Source: Mycetocola tolaasinivorans
GTDB taxonomy: Bacteria > Actinomycetota > Actinomycetes > Actinomycetales > Microbacteriaceae
Assembly: GCF_003667565.1 (NCBI RefSeq)
Contig: NZ_RCUX01000015.1
Span: forward strand, 1-50,811
Direction: 5' to 3'
DNA length: 50,811 nt
Part shown: one piece after another, positions 1-8,540 of the stretch
How positions within the stretch are numbered: position 1 is the stretch's first letter
Layout: each line of letters starts with the position of its first letter
Program-made: the position numbers and the translations under genes
Notes under the pieces: model-generated
The model's database searches: none
Told to the model about the DNA's origin: nothing
Seen by the model: the letters and a program-made list of their open reading frames with translations, nothing else

Positions 1-3000
1 CGGTTTCTGCTGATGAGGCCTCGGATGCTCTGGCGGGTAACTATGGTATTTACACGTATCCGAGTGGGAAGTTCTCTGGGTTTGAGACTGCTACTCCGGT
101 GAGTTTTGCGCCGGTGGTTGTGGAGCCCGCCGGTCCGAAACTGACGATCACCTCCGACTCCTCGCTCGACTCGACGGTGGAGAACACGATCAAGATCTCG
201 GGTACCGGATACGTCGGCCCGGGTGCCGCAAATGGTGCATACGTGTTGGTCGGCCCGAAGGACAACTGGAAGGCTGGCGATGCGCTGCCCGCCGAGGGCT
301 GGCTGAAGCAGGGTTGGGTCATGCCCACTCAGATCACCGGTGGTGCTTTCACCACGACGCTGACCGTTGCCGCGGGCACGTTTGTCCCCGGCACCGAGTA
401 CGCGGTGTTCTCCTCCGCGGCTCATGGGTTGTCTGCGACGGAACGCAGCATGGATGCCTCGGCTCCCCTCACGATCAAGCCGATCGTGGTTGATCCGACC
501 AAGCCGGTGCTGACGATTACGCCGAACTCCAACGTGGACTCCACCGTGGGTGCCAACTTCACGATCACCGGAACCGGATACACCGGCCCGGGGGCGGCGA
601 TGGGTGCCTACGTGCTGATCGGTAAGAAGGACAACTGGAAGACCGGCGCTGCGCTGCCCGCTGACGGCTGGCTAGCGCAGGGCTGGGTGAAGCCTGCCGA
701 CATCAAGAACGGCGCGTTCTCCACCGAGCTGAAGGTCCCCGCGGGAAACTTCGTTCCGGGCACCGAGTACGCGGTGTTCTCCTCCGCCGCTCACGGTCTG
801 TCCGGAAGTGACCGGACCCTGGATGCCTCGGCTTCCATCACGATCAAGCCGATCGTGATCGATCCGACCAAGCCGAACCTCACGATCACGTCCCCCACCC
901 CGGTTGATTCAACGGTGGAGAACACGATCAAGATCTCGGGCACCGGTTACACCGGCCCGGGTGCCGTGGACGGTGCCTACGTGGTCGTTGGTCCGAAGGA
1001 CAACTGGAAGGCGGGCGATGCTCTGCCGGCCGATGGATGGCTGAAGCTGGGCTGGGTCATGCCCGCTCAGATCACCAATGGTGCCTTCAACACCACCCTC
1101 GTCGTCCCCGCCGGTTCCTTCGTCCCCGGCACCGAGTACGCCGTATTCTCCTCCGCGGCGCACGGCCTCTCGGCTACGAACCGCACCCTGGATGCCTCCG
1201 CCCCGATCGCCATCAAGCCGATCGCCGCTGACGCTCCGCAGATCTCCGTCACCCCGAGCACCAAGATCAACGGTGCCAAGGCCAACGAGTTCACCGTGAC
1301 GGGCACCGGATTCGGTGACATCGCGAAGAACGACAAGATCAGCGGTCTGGAAATCCGCATTGGTGAGAACGATCTGTGGCAGCCCGGCACCAAGATGTCG
1401 GAGAAGGGTGACGGCTGGGCCGCCTCGGTCTTCCTCACCTCGGGTGGCATCAAGGACGGTAAGTTCGCGGTCAAGCTCAGCGTGAAGAAGGGCGCGTTCC
1501 AGTCCGGTGTGGACTACCGCGTCGCGGTTTCCGCCCGCACCGGAAGCGCACCCATCGCTCCGGCATTCGACCGCGTCATCCCGCTCGGTATCGACTTCCC
1601 GGTGATCCCCGGCACCCCGGTGCTGACGATCACCCCGAACCGCGCGATCGACCCCACCGTGGAGAACACCTTCACCATCTCGGGTACCGGATACACCGGT
1701 GCCGGTGCGGCCAACGGCGTCTACGTCCTGCTGGATGACGCAAAGCTCTGGTCGGGCAACGGCCCGCTCGTGGGTGACTGGCGCGTACAGAAGTGGGTCA
1801 AGCCCGCCGACATCAAGAACGGCGCATTCAGCCTGAACGTCACCGTTCCGGCCGGATACTTCAAGGATGGCGTGCGCTACACCGCCGCCACCTCGGCCGC
1901 GCACGAGCTGTCGGTGACCAACCGCTCCCTCGACGCCTTCGCCCCCATCACCCTGCGCCCCGCGGTTTCGACCGCGAAGCTCACGGTAACCCCGGTGAAG
2001 AACATCGAACCGGCCATCACCAACACCTTCCGCATTCAGGGTTCGGGCTTCAGCGGCGAGCAGGCCGCACTGGGCGCCTACGTCCTGATCGGTAAGAAGT
2101 CGCTGTGGTCCGGAAACGGTGCCCTGCCCGCCGAAGGCTGGCTCGCCGAGGAGTGGGTCAAGCCCAGCGACATCTCCGGCGGCAAGTTCGACATCACGAT
2201 CACCGTGGAGGGCGGCACCTTCGATCCGAAGGAGCAGTACCAGGTGGTCTCCTCGGCCGCGCACGGCCTCTCCGCCACCGACCGTCGCCTCGACGCGTTT
2301 GTGGACCTCGAGATCGCCCAGCCCGCCACCGAGGGTGCCCGCATCAGCGTCACCCCGAACTCCCGCATCGACGGCAACGTGAAGAACACCTTCACCGTCA
2401 CCGGCGAGGGATACACCGGTAAGGGTGCCGCTAACGGCGTGTACGTCCTGATCGGTGAGAAGAGCGTGTGGTCCGGCGGTACGGCACTGCCCGCCGACGG
2501 CTGGCTCGCCCAGGAGTGGGTGCCCGCCGCACAGCTGAAGGACGGAAAGTTCAGCGTTCAGCTGACCATCCCGGCCGGAAAGTTAGACTCGAAGAAGCAG
2601 TACCAGGTGGCCACCTCGGCCGCCCACGGCCTCTCCGTGACCGACCGCTCGCTCGACGCGTTCGCCGCGCTCGGCATCCTCACCGGAACCGGTGGCGGCA
2701 ACCCGGGCACCGACCCCGGCACTGACCCCGGCACTGACCCCGGTACCAACCCGGGCACCACCCCCACGACGCCGACGACCCCCGCGGTCCCCGGTGGCTC
2801 GCTGCGCTGGTCCGTCAAGAACCAGTTCGTGAACTACGTCCGCGGCCCGATCGCCTCGGGTAACGTCTTCGTGGGCGGCGGCGCCACCCAGTCTGGCGGG
2901 CTCTTCCAGTTCGGACAGTCCGCGGTGAGCGACTACAACCGGGCCACCGGCACGGGAAGCGTCAGCTACTCCGGATCGGTACGGTTCTGGGGCCACGGGG

Positions 3001-4331
3001 GTGTGCTCGACTACACCCTCGCCAACCCGACCATCTCGATCACCTCGCCCTCCACCGCCACGATCTCCACGACCCTCAACGGGAATCGGATCGTGTTCGG
3101 AAACCTCAACCTCGCCGCGGGAACCCGCAGCGAAAACGGTGAGGCCACCACCTGGAGCGGCGTCCCGGTTCAGATCACCGCCGCCGGTAACGAGCTGTTC
3201 CAGGGCCGCTACTCCAACGCGGATGCGCTGAGCTTCACCATCGGTGTGCCCGCAAAGGCCCCGGCCGGTACCACCGGCACCACCGGTGCCTCCCCGGTTG
3301 CGGCGGTGAAGAAGCCGATCCCGGCCACCGCACCCGCCACCACCGGAATCACCCTGGATGACGCCACCCTCGCCAACCTCCTGGCCGGCGAGAGCGCAAC
3401 CGTCCACGCCACCGGCTTCCAGCCGGGTGAGAAGGACATCCGCGTGGTCGTGTACTCGACCCCGGTACTGCTCGGCACGGTTGAGGCCGACGCCAACGGT
3501 GCCGCCTCCTGGACCGGCGCACTGCCCACCACCCTCGAGGCCGGCGAGCACACGCTGACCTTCCAGGGCTCGGTCAACCGCGGAGTGGTCTTCACCATCG
3601 CCGCGCAGGTTGCCGCCGAACGCTGCGAGGTAGCGGGTGCCACCCTGAACTGGGGCTTCAAGGCCTCGTTCCTGAACTACATCGAGGGCATCGCCCGCGG
3701 TGAGTACACCGCGGGCGACGGCGCCACCTTCACCTATCCGGAGTTCGCCTTCACCGGCGGCACCGGATCGGTAGACGCCGAAAAGCAGCGCGGCCTGGTC
3801 AGCTTCCCCGGTACCGTCCACTTCACCGGTCACGCCGGAGTGCTGGACACCACCATCTCGAACCCCAAGATCGAGCTGGTAGATGCCACCACCGCCTACG
3901 TGCTGCTGGATGTTCACGGCACCACCCAGGACGGCCAGGCAATCGATCAGAAGCAGATCCGATTCGCCCAGCTCGACCTGAGCGCTTCGCCCCTGACCCG
4001 GAACGAGACCACCCTCACCGGTGAGAAGATTCCCGCAAAGCTGACCGCGGAGGGTGCCGCAGCGTTCGGTACCTACCCGACCGGTGAGGCCCTCGACCCC
4101 GTCACGTTCAGCATCCCGCTGCCCGCCGACTGTGGTGCCGCGCCCGTGGCAAAGCCCGAGGCCAAGCCGGCCGCGGACAAGCCGGTGAAGACCGCGACCG
4201 AACCCGCCCCGGCGGACAACGGTTGGATCCTCTGGGGTGCCGGTGGGCTGCTGGTTCTGATTGTCGCCGCGACCACGATCATCGTGGTTCGTCGCCGCAA
4301 GACCGAGGCCGAAGCGACCTCGGCCGAGTAG
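1..4331 (+). CDS. HtaA-domain haem-binding surface protein, 5' truncated
   Basis: The reading frame is open from base 3 to the TAG at 4329-4331, so the start and signal peptide lie left of the window. The first visible residues (GIYTYPSG...FETATPVSF) look like the end of a further related module. Then come seven Ig-like repeats of about 120 residues (141-2690), a Pro-Gly-Thr-Asp linker (about 2698-2790), an HtaA domain (about 2800-3235, starting LRWSVKNQFVNYV), a short Ig-like spacer (about 3350-3600), a second HtaA domain (about 3640-4110, starting LNWGFKASFLNYI), a Lys/Pro/Ala linker and one C-terminal membrane helix followed by RRRK. HtaA domains bind haem or haemoglobin at the cell surface in corynebacteria. 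The repeats carry AAHG-type motifs seen in actinobacterial haem-receptor proteins. Inferred role: a long surface protein that captures haem. No haem ABC transporter is visible here; it could lie upstream. Confidence 0.85.
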   Translation, partial: VSADEASDALAGNYGIYTYPSGKFSGFETATPVSFAPVVVEPAGPKLTITSDSSLDSTVENTIKISGTGYVGPGAANGAYVLVGPKDNWKAGDALPAEGWLKQGWVMPTQITGGAFTTTLTVAAGTFVPGTEYAVFSSAAHGLSATERSMDASAPLTIKPIVVDPTKPVLTITPNSNVDSTVGANFTITGTGYTGPGAAMGAYVLIGKKDNWKTGAALPADGWLAQGWVKPADIKNGAFSTELKVPAGNFVPGTEYAVFSSAAHGLSGSDRTLDASASITIKPIVIDPTKPNLTITSPTPVDSTVENTIKISGTGYTGPGAVDGAYVVVGPKDNWKAGDALPADGWLKLGWVMPAQITNGAFNTTLVVPAGSFVPGTEYAVFSSAAHGLSATNRTLDASAPIAIKPIAADAPQISVTPSTKINGAKANEFTVTGTGFGDIAKNDKISGLEIRIGENDLWQPGTKMSEKGDGWAASVFLTSGGIKDGKFAVKLSVKKGAFQSGVDYRVAVSARTGSAPIAPAFDRVIPLGIDFPVIPGTPVLTITPNRAIDPTVENTFTISGTGYTGAGAANGVYVLLDDAKLWSGNGPLVGDWRVQKWVKPADIKNGAFSLNVTVPAGYFKDGVRYTAATSAAHELSVTNRSLDAFAPITLRPAVSTAKLTVTPVKNIEPAITNTFRIQGSGFSGEQAALGAYVLIGKKSLWSGNGALPAEGWLAEEWVKPSDISGGKFDITITVEGGTFDPKEQYQVVSSAAHGLSATDRRLDAFVDLEIAQPATEGARISVTPNSRIDGNVKNTFTVTGEGYTGKGAANGVYVLIGEKSVWSGGTALPADGWLAQEWVPAAQLKDGKFSVQLTIPAGKLDSKKQYQVATSAAHGLSVTDRSLDAFAALGILTGTGGGNPGTDPGTDPGTDPGTNPGTTPTTPTTPAVPGGSLRWSVKNQFVNYVRGPIASGNVFVGGGATQSGGLFQFGQSAVSDYNRATGTGSVSYSGSVRFWGHGGVLDYTLANPTISITSPSTATISTTLNGNRIVFGNLNLAAGTRSENGEATTWSGVPVQITAAGNELFQGRYSNADALSFTIGVPAKAPAGTTGTTGASPVAAVKKPIPATAPATTGITLDDATLANLLAGESATVHATGFQPGEKDIRVVVYSTPVLLGTVEADANGAASWTGALPTTLEAGEHTLTFQGSVNRGVVFTIAAQVAAERCEVAGATLNWGFKASFLNYIEGIARGEYTAGDGATFTYPEFAFTGGTGSVDAEKQRGLVSFPGTVHFTGHAGVLDTTISNPKIELVDATTAYVLLDVHGTTQDGQAIDQKQIRFAQLDLSASPLTRNETTLTGEKIPAKLTAEGAAAFGTYPTGEALDPVTFSIPLPADCGAAPVAKPEAKPAADKPVKTATEPAPADNGWILWGAGGLLVLIVAATTIIVVRRRKTEAEATSAE
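141..2690 (+). repeat. Seven tandem Ig-like protein repeats
   Basis: Repeat starts are at 141, 510, 879, 1242, 1623, 1980 and 2343, giving units of 119-127 residues. Each unit follows L-T-I-T-P, then GTGYTGPGAANGAYVL, a Trp, LPADGWLAQGWV, and finally SSAAHGLS before the next unit. Units 1 and 3 are also close at the DNA level (for example ACACGATCAAGATCTCGGG at about 186 and 921), which suggests duplication or conversion. Unit 4 (1242-1622) is the most divergent and lacks the SSAAHG motif. Confidence 0.85.
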
Positions 4332-4341
4332 CCGCCACACA

Positions 4342-4384
4342 CGCCGCAGCCCAGATCCCTCACGGGGTCTGGGCTGCGGCGTTT
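4342..4384 (+). terminator. Rho-independent terminator after the surface protein
   Basis: A perfect 14-bp stem (CGCCGCAGCCCAGA at 4342-4355 with its complement at 4368-4381) with a 12-nt loop is followed by TTT. It starts 10 bases after the stop codon. Confidence 0.8.
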
Positions 4385-4425
4385 GTGCATTCCGGGCCCG
4401 ATTGGGCGGGGAGGAAATGATGGGA

Positions 4426-4431
4426 GACAAT
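4426..4431 (+). promoter_or_regulatory. Probable -10 element, leaderless start at 4438
   Basis: GACAAT lies 6 nt before the ATG at 4438, with a possible -35 (TTGGGC, 4402-4407) 18 nt upstream. Transcription would begin at or next to the A of the start codon. Confidence 0.45.
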
Positions 4432-4437
4432 AGGGGT

Positions 4438-4821
4438 ATGACCGAGTCTCCGGAGCCCCAGTCCGACCTCCCCCGCGAGGAGCGTACCCGCACCACCGTA
4501 ACGGTGCGCCGCTCCCCGAAGTACGTCACCTTCATCGCCATCGGCGGTGTGGTCGGAATCGTCGCCGCGATGCTCCTCACCGTGAACTTCCCGGAAAACG
4601 ACACCTACAGCGCCGGTCAGATCTTCGGATTCCTCGCCCTCGTCTGCGTTGTTTTCGGCGTCGCGATTTTTGGGATTTTGGCCATCATTTTGGATCGTAT
4701 CGTTGGACGCAAAGAACACGTCATCGATGCGGATAAGCTATACGTGCACCCCGTGGAAGAGCCTGAAAACCTCCACGAGCCGGTGGCTCCGACAACGACC
4801 GAGGGTACCGACCAAAAATGA
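4438..4821 (+). CDS. Small two-helix membrane protein, unknown function
   Basis: 127 residues: a charged cytoplasmic N-terminus rich in Glu and Arg, two hydrophobic segments (about residues 28-46 and 60-83), then an acidic C-terminal tail. I do not recognise a catalytic motif. The ATG at 4438 is chosen because a -10 hexamer sits 6 nt upstream. In-frame ATGs at 4417 and 4420 would add 6-7 residues, and the GGGGAGGA before them is badly spaced. The stop overlaps the purM start by 4 bp (ATGA at 4818), so the two are translationally coupled. Its role need not concern purines. Confidence 0.75.
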   Translation: MTESPEPQSDLPREERTRTTVTVRRSPKYVTFIAIGGVVGIVAAMLLTVNFPENDTYSAGQIFGFLALVCVVFGVAIFGILAIILDRIVGRKEHVIDADKLYVHPVEEPENLHEPVAPTTTEGTDQK

Positions 4822-5927
4822 CCTCTGCCTCCGCCTCCTACCGTGACGCCGGCGTGGATACCGCCGCCGGAGACCTCGCGGTCTCGCTGATGAAACAGGC
4901 GGTTTCCGCCACACACGGGCCGGAGGTGCTGGGAGGTTTTGGCGGCTTCGCCGGACTGTTCGACGCGTCCGCCCTGCTGGGCTACCGCCGCCCGCTGCTC
5001 GCGTCCTCCACCGACGGCGTGGGCACCAAGGTCGCCATCGCTCAGGCGCTGGACAAGCACGACACCATCGGCCAGGACCTCGTGGGCATGGTCGTGGATG
5101 ACATCGTGGTTGTGGGAGCAAAGCCGCTCTTCATGACCGACTACATCGCCTGCGGCAAGGTTGTTCCCGCCCGCATCGCCGACATCGTCGCCGGTATTGC
5201 TCGCGCCTGCTCTGCCACCGGCACCGCCCTGGTGGGCGGCGAGACCGCCGAACACCCCGGCCTGCTGGGCGTTGACGACTATGACGTCGCCGGTGCCGCG
5301 AGCGGCGTCGTTGAGGCAGACCGCGTGCTCGGTGCCGAGCGCGTACAGGATGGCGACGTCGTCCTGGCCCTCGAATCCTCCGGTATCCACTCCAACGGTT
5401 TTTCGCTCGTCCGGCACATCCTCGCCGGCGCGGGCATCGGCTACACCGATCACAGCGCCGAGCTCGGTGCCAGCTTCGGTGAGGCACTCCTGGAGCCCAC
5501 CCGGCTCTACACCACCCCGCTGCTGAACCTGCTCGAGAACGAGCGCTTCGACGGCGCCATTCACTCCCTCTCGCACGTGACCGGGGGCGGCATTGCCGCC
5601 AACCTCGCTCGCGTGCTGCCGCTCGGCTCCTGGGTCGAGGTGGAGCGTTCCACCTGGTCGCCCGCCCCGGTCTTCCGGGTGCTGTCCGACATCGCCGGAA
5701 CCAGCCTGGAGAGCGCGGAGGGCACCTGGAACCTCGGTATCGGATTCTTCGCGGTTGTGTCCGCTGAGGTAGCCGATGCGGTGTCCGCGGAGCTCACCGC
5801 CGGCGGAATCCCCACCTGGAGCGTCGGAACCGTGCACACGAGTGCTCGCGACTTCACCGGTTTCGAACAGGGTGCCAAGGGCGTGAACGGCGGCGCCGTG
5901 CGGCTCATCGGCAACTACGCAAACTAG
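4818..5927 (+). CDS. purM: Phosphoribosylformylglycinamidine cyclo-ligase (AIR synthase)
   Basis: 369 residues, the normal length for PurM. It catalyses ATP-dependent closure of FGAM to AIR, step five of purine synthesis, in the cytosol. Recognisable segments are the N-terminal YRDAGVDTAAGDLAV, STDGVGTKVAIA, DIVVVGAKPLFMTDYIACG, the ALVGGETAEHPG nucleotide-site segment, SSGIHSNGFSLVR and HVTGGGIAANLARVLP. The ATG overlaps the preceding stop codon (ATGA), and purF follows after 36 nt, so the three genes probably form one operon. In many bacteria the order is purF then purM; here purM comes first. Confidence 0.95.
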   Translation: MTSASASYRDAGVDTAAGDLAVSLMKQAVSATHGPEVLGGFGGFAGLFDASALLGYRRPLLASSTDGVGTKVAIAQALDKHDTIGQDLVGMVVDDIVVVGAKPLFMTDYIACGKVVPARIADIVAGIARACSATGTALVGGETAEHPGLLGVDDYDVAGAASGVVEADRVLGAERVQDGDVVLALESSGIHSNGFSLVRHILAGAGIGYTDHSAELGASFGEALLEPTRLYTTPLLNLLENERFDGAIHSLSHVTGGGIAANLARVLPLGSWVEVERSTWSPAPVFRVLSDIAGTSLESAEGTWNLGIGFFAVVSAEVADAVSAELTAGGIPTWSVGTVHTSARDFTGFEQGAKGVNGGAVRLIGNYAN

Positions 5928-5963
5928 ATCCCCCCCACACCTCGAAGAGAGCCTTTAAAACCC

Positions 5964-7418
5964 ATGTGCGGTATCGTCGGCATCGTCTCATCAAGTCCCG
6001 TCAACCAGCAGGTGTATGACGCCCTGCTGCTCCTGCAGCACCGCGGTCAGGATTCCACCGGAATCGCCACCGCAGACGGCTCCACCTTCCACATGCACAA
6101 GTCGAAGGGGCAGGTGCGCGAGGCGTACCGCACCCGGAACATGCGCTCACTCTCCGGAACCGTTGGCCTCGGCCACGTGCGCTACGCCACCTCGGGAAGC
6201 GCCGGAAACGAGCAGGAAGCCCAGCCGTTCTACGTGAACGCCCCCTACGGCATCGTCCTGGTCCACAACGGAAACCTCACCAATACCCGTGAGCTCTCCC
6301 GCGACCTGTTCCATATCGATCGCCGCCATGTGAACTCCACGAGCGACACCGAGCTGCTGCTCAACGTCCTGGCAAACGAGCTGCAGGCCTCGCTCAGCGG
6401 TCTCGATCTCGACCCGGACACCGTGTTCAACGCGGTCTCGCAGGTGCACGAGCGCGTCGAGGGTTCCTATGCGGCCATCGCGATGATCGCCGGCCACGGT
6501 CTCCTCGCGTTCCGCGACCCGTTCGGTATCCGTCCGCTCGTTCTCGGACGTCGCCCGGGTGCCGGCCAGGACGAGTGGATCGTCGCCTCCGAGTCCCTGG
6601 TGCTCGAGAGCGCCGGCTACCAGCTGGTGCGCGATGTCGCCCCCGGCGAGGCCGTATTCATCACCCCGAGTGGCGAGCTGCACATCCGTCAGTGCGCCAC
6701 CAAGCCGCGCCTCGTGCCCTGCTCGTTCGAGTACGTGTACCTCGCCCGTCCGGACTCCGTGATGAACGGTATCTCGGTGTACGACGCCCGCCTGCGCCTC
6801 GGTAACCGCCTCGCCGACACCATCGCCGAGCACATGCCGCTGGGCGATATCGACGTGGTCATGCCCATCCCGGACAGCTCGCGTCCCGCCGCAATGCAGG
6901 TCTCGCAGAAGCTCGGCATCGAATACCGCGAGGGCTTCTACAAGAACCGCTACATCGGTCGCACCTTCATCATGCCCGGCCAGGAGCAGCGCTCGAAGAG
7001 CGTGCGTCAGAAGCTCAACGCCATGGGTAGCGAGTTCCGCGGCAAGAACATCCTGATTGTGGACGACTCGGTGGTGCGCGGCACAACCTCGCAGCAGATC
7101 GTGCAGATGGCCCGTGAGGCCGGCGCCAACAAGGTGACCTTCACCTCGGCGGCCCCGCCCGTGCGCTTCCCGCACGTGTACGGCATCAACATGCCTTCGC
7201 GCGCCGAGCTGGTGGCCCACGGCCGCAAGATCCCGGACATCGCAAAGGCCCTGGGTGCCGACCACATGATCTACCAGGAAGTCGCGGACATGCAGAGCGC
7301 GATCATCGAGGGATCGGACGTCACCGAACTCGAAATGAGCTGCTTCACCGGCGAGTACGTCACCGGCACCGTCTCCGAGGAGTACCTCGCCTGGGTCGAG
7401 CAGAACCAGCTCTCCTAG
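5964..7418 (+). CDS. purF: Amidophosphoribosyltransferase
   Basis: 484 residues. It transfers the glutamine amide nitrogen to PRPP to form phosphoribosylamine, the committed step of purine synthesis. The protein begins Met-Cys-Gly-Ile-Val, so Cys2 becomes the N-terminal nucleophile of the Ntn-type glutaminase without a longer propeptide. The glutaminase half carries HRGQDSTGIAT and GHVRYATSG. The PRPP-binding motif ILIVDDSVVRGTT starts at residue 363. The few cysteines (C2, two around CSFEYVYLARPDS, one in SCFTGEYVTG) do not appear to make up the full ligand set of the Bacillus 4Fe-4S enzyme; this is from memory of that family. It shares an operon with purM and ends at a strong hairpin. Confidence 0.95.
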   Translation: MCGIVGIVSSSPVNQQVYDALLLLQHRGQDSTGIATADGSTFHMHKSKGQVREAYRTRNMRSLSGTVGLGHVRYATSGSAGNEQEAQPFYVNAPYGIVLVHNGNLTNTRELSRDLFHIDRRHVNSTSDTELLLNVLANELQASLSGLDLDPDTVFNAVSQVHERVEGSYAAIAMIAGHGLLAFRDPFGIRPLVLGRRPGAGQDEWIVASESLVLESAGYQLVRDVAPGEAVFITPSGELHIRQCATKPRLVPCSFEYVYLARPDSVMNGISVYDARLRLGNRLADTIAEHMPLGDIDVVMPIPDSSRPAAMQVSQKLGIEYREGFYKNRYIGRTFIMPGQEQRSKSVRQKLNAMGSEFRGKNILIVDDSVVRGTTSQQIVQMAREAGANKVTFTSAAPPVRFPHVYGINMPSRAELVAHGRKIPDIAKALGADHMIYQEVADMQSAIIEGSDVTELEMSCFTGEYVTGTVSEEYLAWVEQNQLS

Positions 7419-7436
7419 GCCCAGCTCTCCTAGGCC
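7407..7436 (+). repeat. 15-bp tandem duplication across the purF stop
   Basis: CAGCTCTCCTAGGCC occurs twice head to tail (7407-7421 and 7422-7436). The first copy contains the purF TAG stop, so the second copy leaves the protein unchanged. Confidence 0.9.
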
Positions 7437-7444
7437 CAGCCATA

Positions 7445-7492
7445 CACACAGCGGTGCGACGCCCGAGCTTCGGGCGGCGCACCGCTCTGTGT
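7445..7492 (+). terminator. Bidirectional hairpin between purF and the GNAT gene
   Basis: An outer stem ACACAGCGGTGCG/CGCACCGCTCTGTGT with an inner GCCCGA/TCGGGC hairpin lies between two convergent genes. There is no clear U-tract. Confidence 0.65.
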
Positions 7493-7509
7493 GACGAGGC
7501 CTTCGGGAA

Positions 7510-8037
7510 CTACGCGGCGGCGGTGAACCCGGGGGAGCGCCAGATCTCCTCGCCGTCCTCAAAGAGACCGGTGCGCTCAAGGCCCAGGGCCTGCGCAACG
7601 CCGTTCGAGCCGAGGTTTTCCGGATGAATGTAGGCCTCAAGACGGGCGATACCGTGCGTGCTCAGCCACTCCACGAGCCCGCGGGCGGCCTCGCTCGCAA
7701 ACCCGCGGCGCTGGAACTCAACGCCCACCACCCAGGCGATCGCCGCGGAGCCCTGATCTACGGAAATTGTGGCCTGCACAGTACCGATCAGGTGGCCGCT
7801 CACGCGCTCCCGCAGGAGCCAGTTGGCCCAGACATCCGAGACATCGGCGGGGGAGCCCGCAGAGAGGCGCGCATAGCGTGCAGTGAGGGCCTCGTGAGTC
7901 AGAGGTTCGCCGCCGATGTAGCGATGCAGTTCGATGCTGTTCAAGACGTCAAACGCCTCGGTGGCGTGATCCGGGGTGAGCGGCTCCGCATCGAGGCGTG
8001 CTGTAGAAAAAGTGCTGGGTGAAATCTGCTGTGTCAT
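7510..8037 (-). CDS. GNAT acetyltransferase, RimJ/RimL-like
   Basis: 175 residues from the ATG at 8037. The beginning (STARLDAEPLTPDHATEAF) and the order WLLRER...LIGTVQAT...AWVVGVEFQRRGFASEAARGLVEWL...RLEAYIHPENLGSNGVAQALGLERTG fit a GNAT fold that binds acetyl-CoA and acetylates an amine. QRRGFASEA is the acetyl-CoA pyrophosphate-loop region, with R/Q-x-x-G-x-A spacing. The natural substrate cannot be told from sequence; N-terminal protein acetylation or small-molecule modification are both possible. It converges on purF, and a hairpin at 8074-8109 separates it from the DUF3073 gene upstream. A longer frame from 8109 would run through that hairpin, so the shorter start is preferred. Confidence 0.85.
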   Translation of the reverse strand: MTQQISPSTFSTARLDAEPLTPDHATEAFDVLNSIELHRYIGGEPLTHEALTARYARLSAGSPADVSDVWANWLLRERVSGHLIGTVQATISVDQGSAAIAWVVGVEFQRRGFASEAARGLVEWLSTHGIARLEAYIHPENLGSNGVAQALGLERTGLFEDGEEIWRSPGFTAAA

Positions 8038-8073
8038 TGCCCCCGAGCATAGCAGCGGGTGCGGACTAACGCA

Positions 8074-8109
8074 GTGAGGGCCCCGGCCGCACGCGGCTGG
8101 GGCCCTCAC
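8074..8109 (-). terminator. Hairpin terminator downstream of the DUF3073 gene
   Basis: GTGAGGGCCCC (8074-8084) pairs perfectly with 8099-8109 around a 14-nt loop that is itself GC-rich. It lies between the end of DUF3073 and the start of the GNAT gene, both on the minus strand. Confidence 0.6.
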
Positions 8110-8129
8110 AGGCAGGGTGGAGAGACACG

Positions 8130-8321
8130 CTAGGCGTGTTTACTCTCGCCCTCGTAATCGTCGGCATACTCTGCCCACTTAGCGATTTCGGCGTCGTAGT
8201 GATCACCGGGACCATGCCCGGTGAGCTCGCGCTCGAGCGCATCGTAATTGACCTCGGGACTGAATGATTTCAGCTCACGAGCGATCTTGGTGTGCTTTGC
8301 CTTTTGACGGCCGCGCCCCAT
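8130..8321 (-). CDS. DUF3073 family small basic/acidic protein
   Basis: 63 residues beginning MGRGRQKAKHTKIARELK and ending in an acidic DDYEGESKHA tail. This is the typical length and N-terminus of DUF3073, a family restricted to actinobacteria and usually found beside purM/purF. The function is unknown. A longer start at 8336 would add MRGSR, but the family begins at MGRGRQ. Here the gene is transcribed towards purF, on the opposite strand. The leader of about 90 nt upstream has no obvious structured motif. Confidence 0.9.
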   Translation of the reverse strand: MGRGRQKAKHTKIARELKSFSPEVNYDALERELTGHGPGDHYDAEIAKWAEYADDYEGESKHA

Positions 8322-8540
8322 GCGAGACCCCCTCACGAATCAGTTTGTCGAACGGGGTTACCCGCCCGATGGTTTCACCAACCAGGGAACGATAAAGACT
8401 AACCTTGATCGTAGCATGCTGTATAGCGAAACTCGGCCATCAGGTGCCGCGAGCAAGCCGCATCGCACAAAATACCAGCCTCCACGGCTCGACGCACCGT
8501 CAAACCGCGCGAGCTGGTTCTCCGACGAGAAAGGGCCCCC

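Noticed and set aside
2583..4604. 673-residue antisense frame opposite the HtaA domains
   Set aside because: A shadow of the coding strand: Gly/Arg/Asp-rich and crossing a terminator and a second gene.
8322..8540. Fluoride riboswitch before the crcB pair
   Set aside because: I could not find the conserved crcB-motif pseudoknot segments; the stretch looks like two divergent leaders only.
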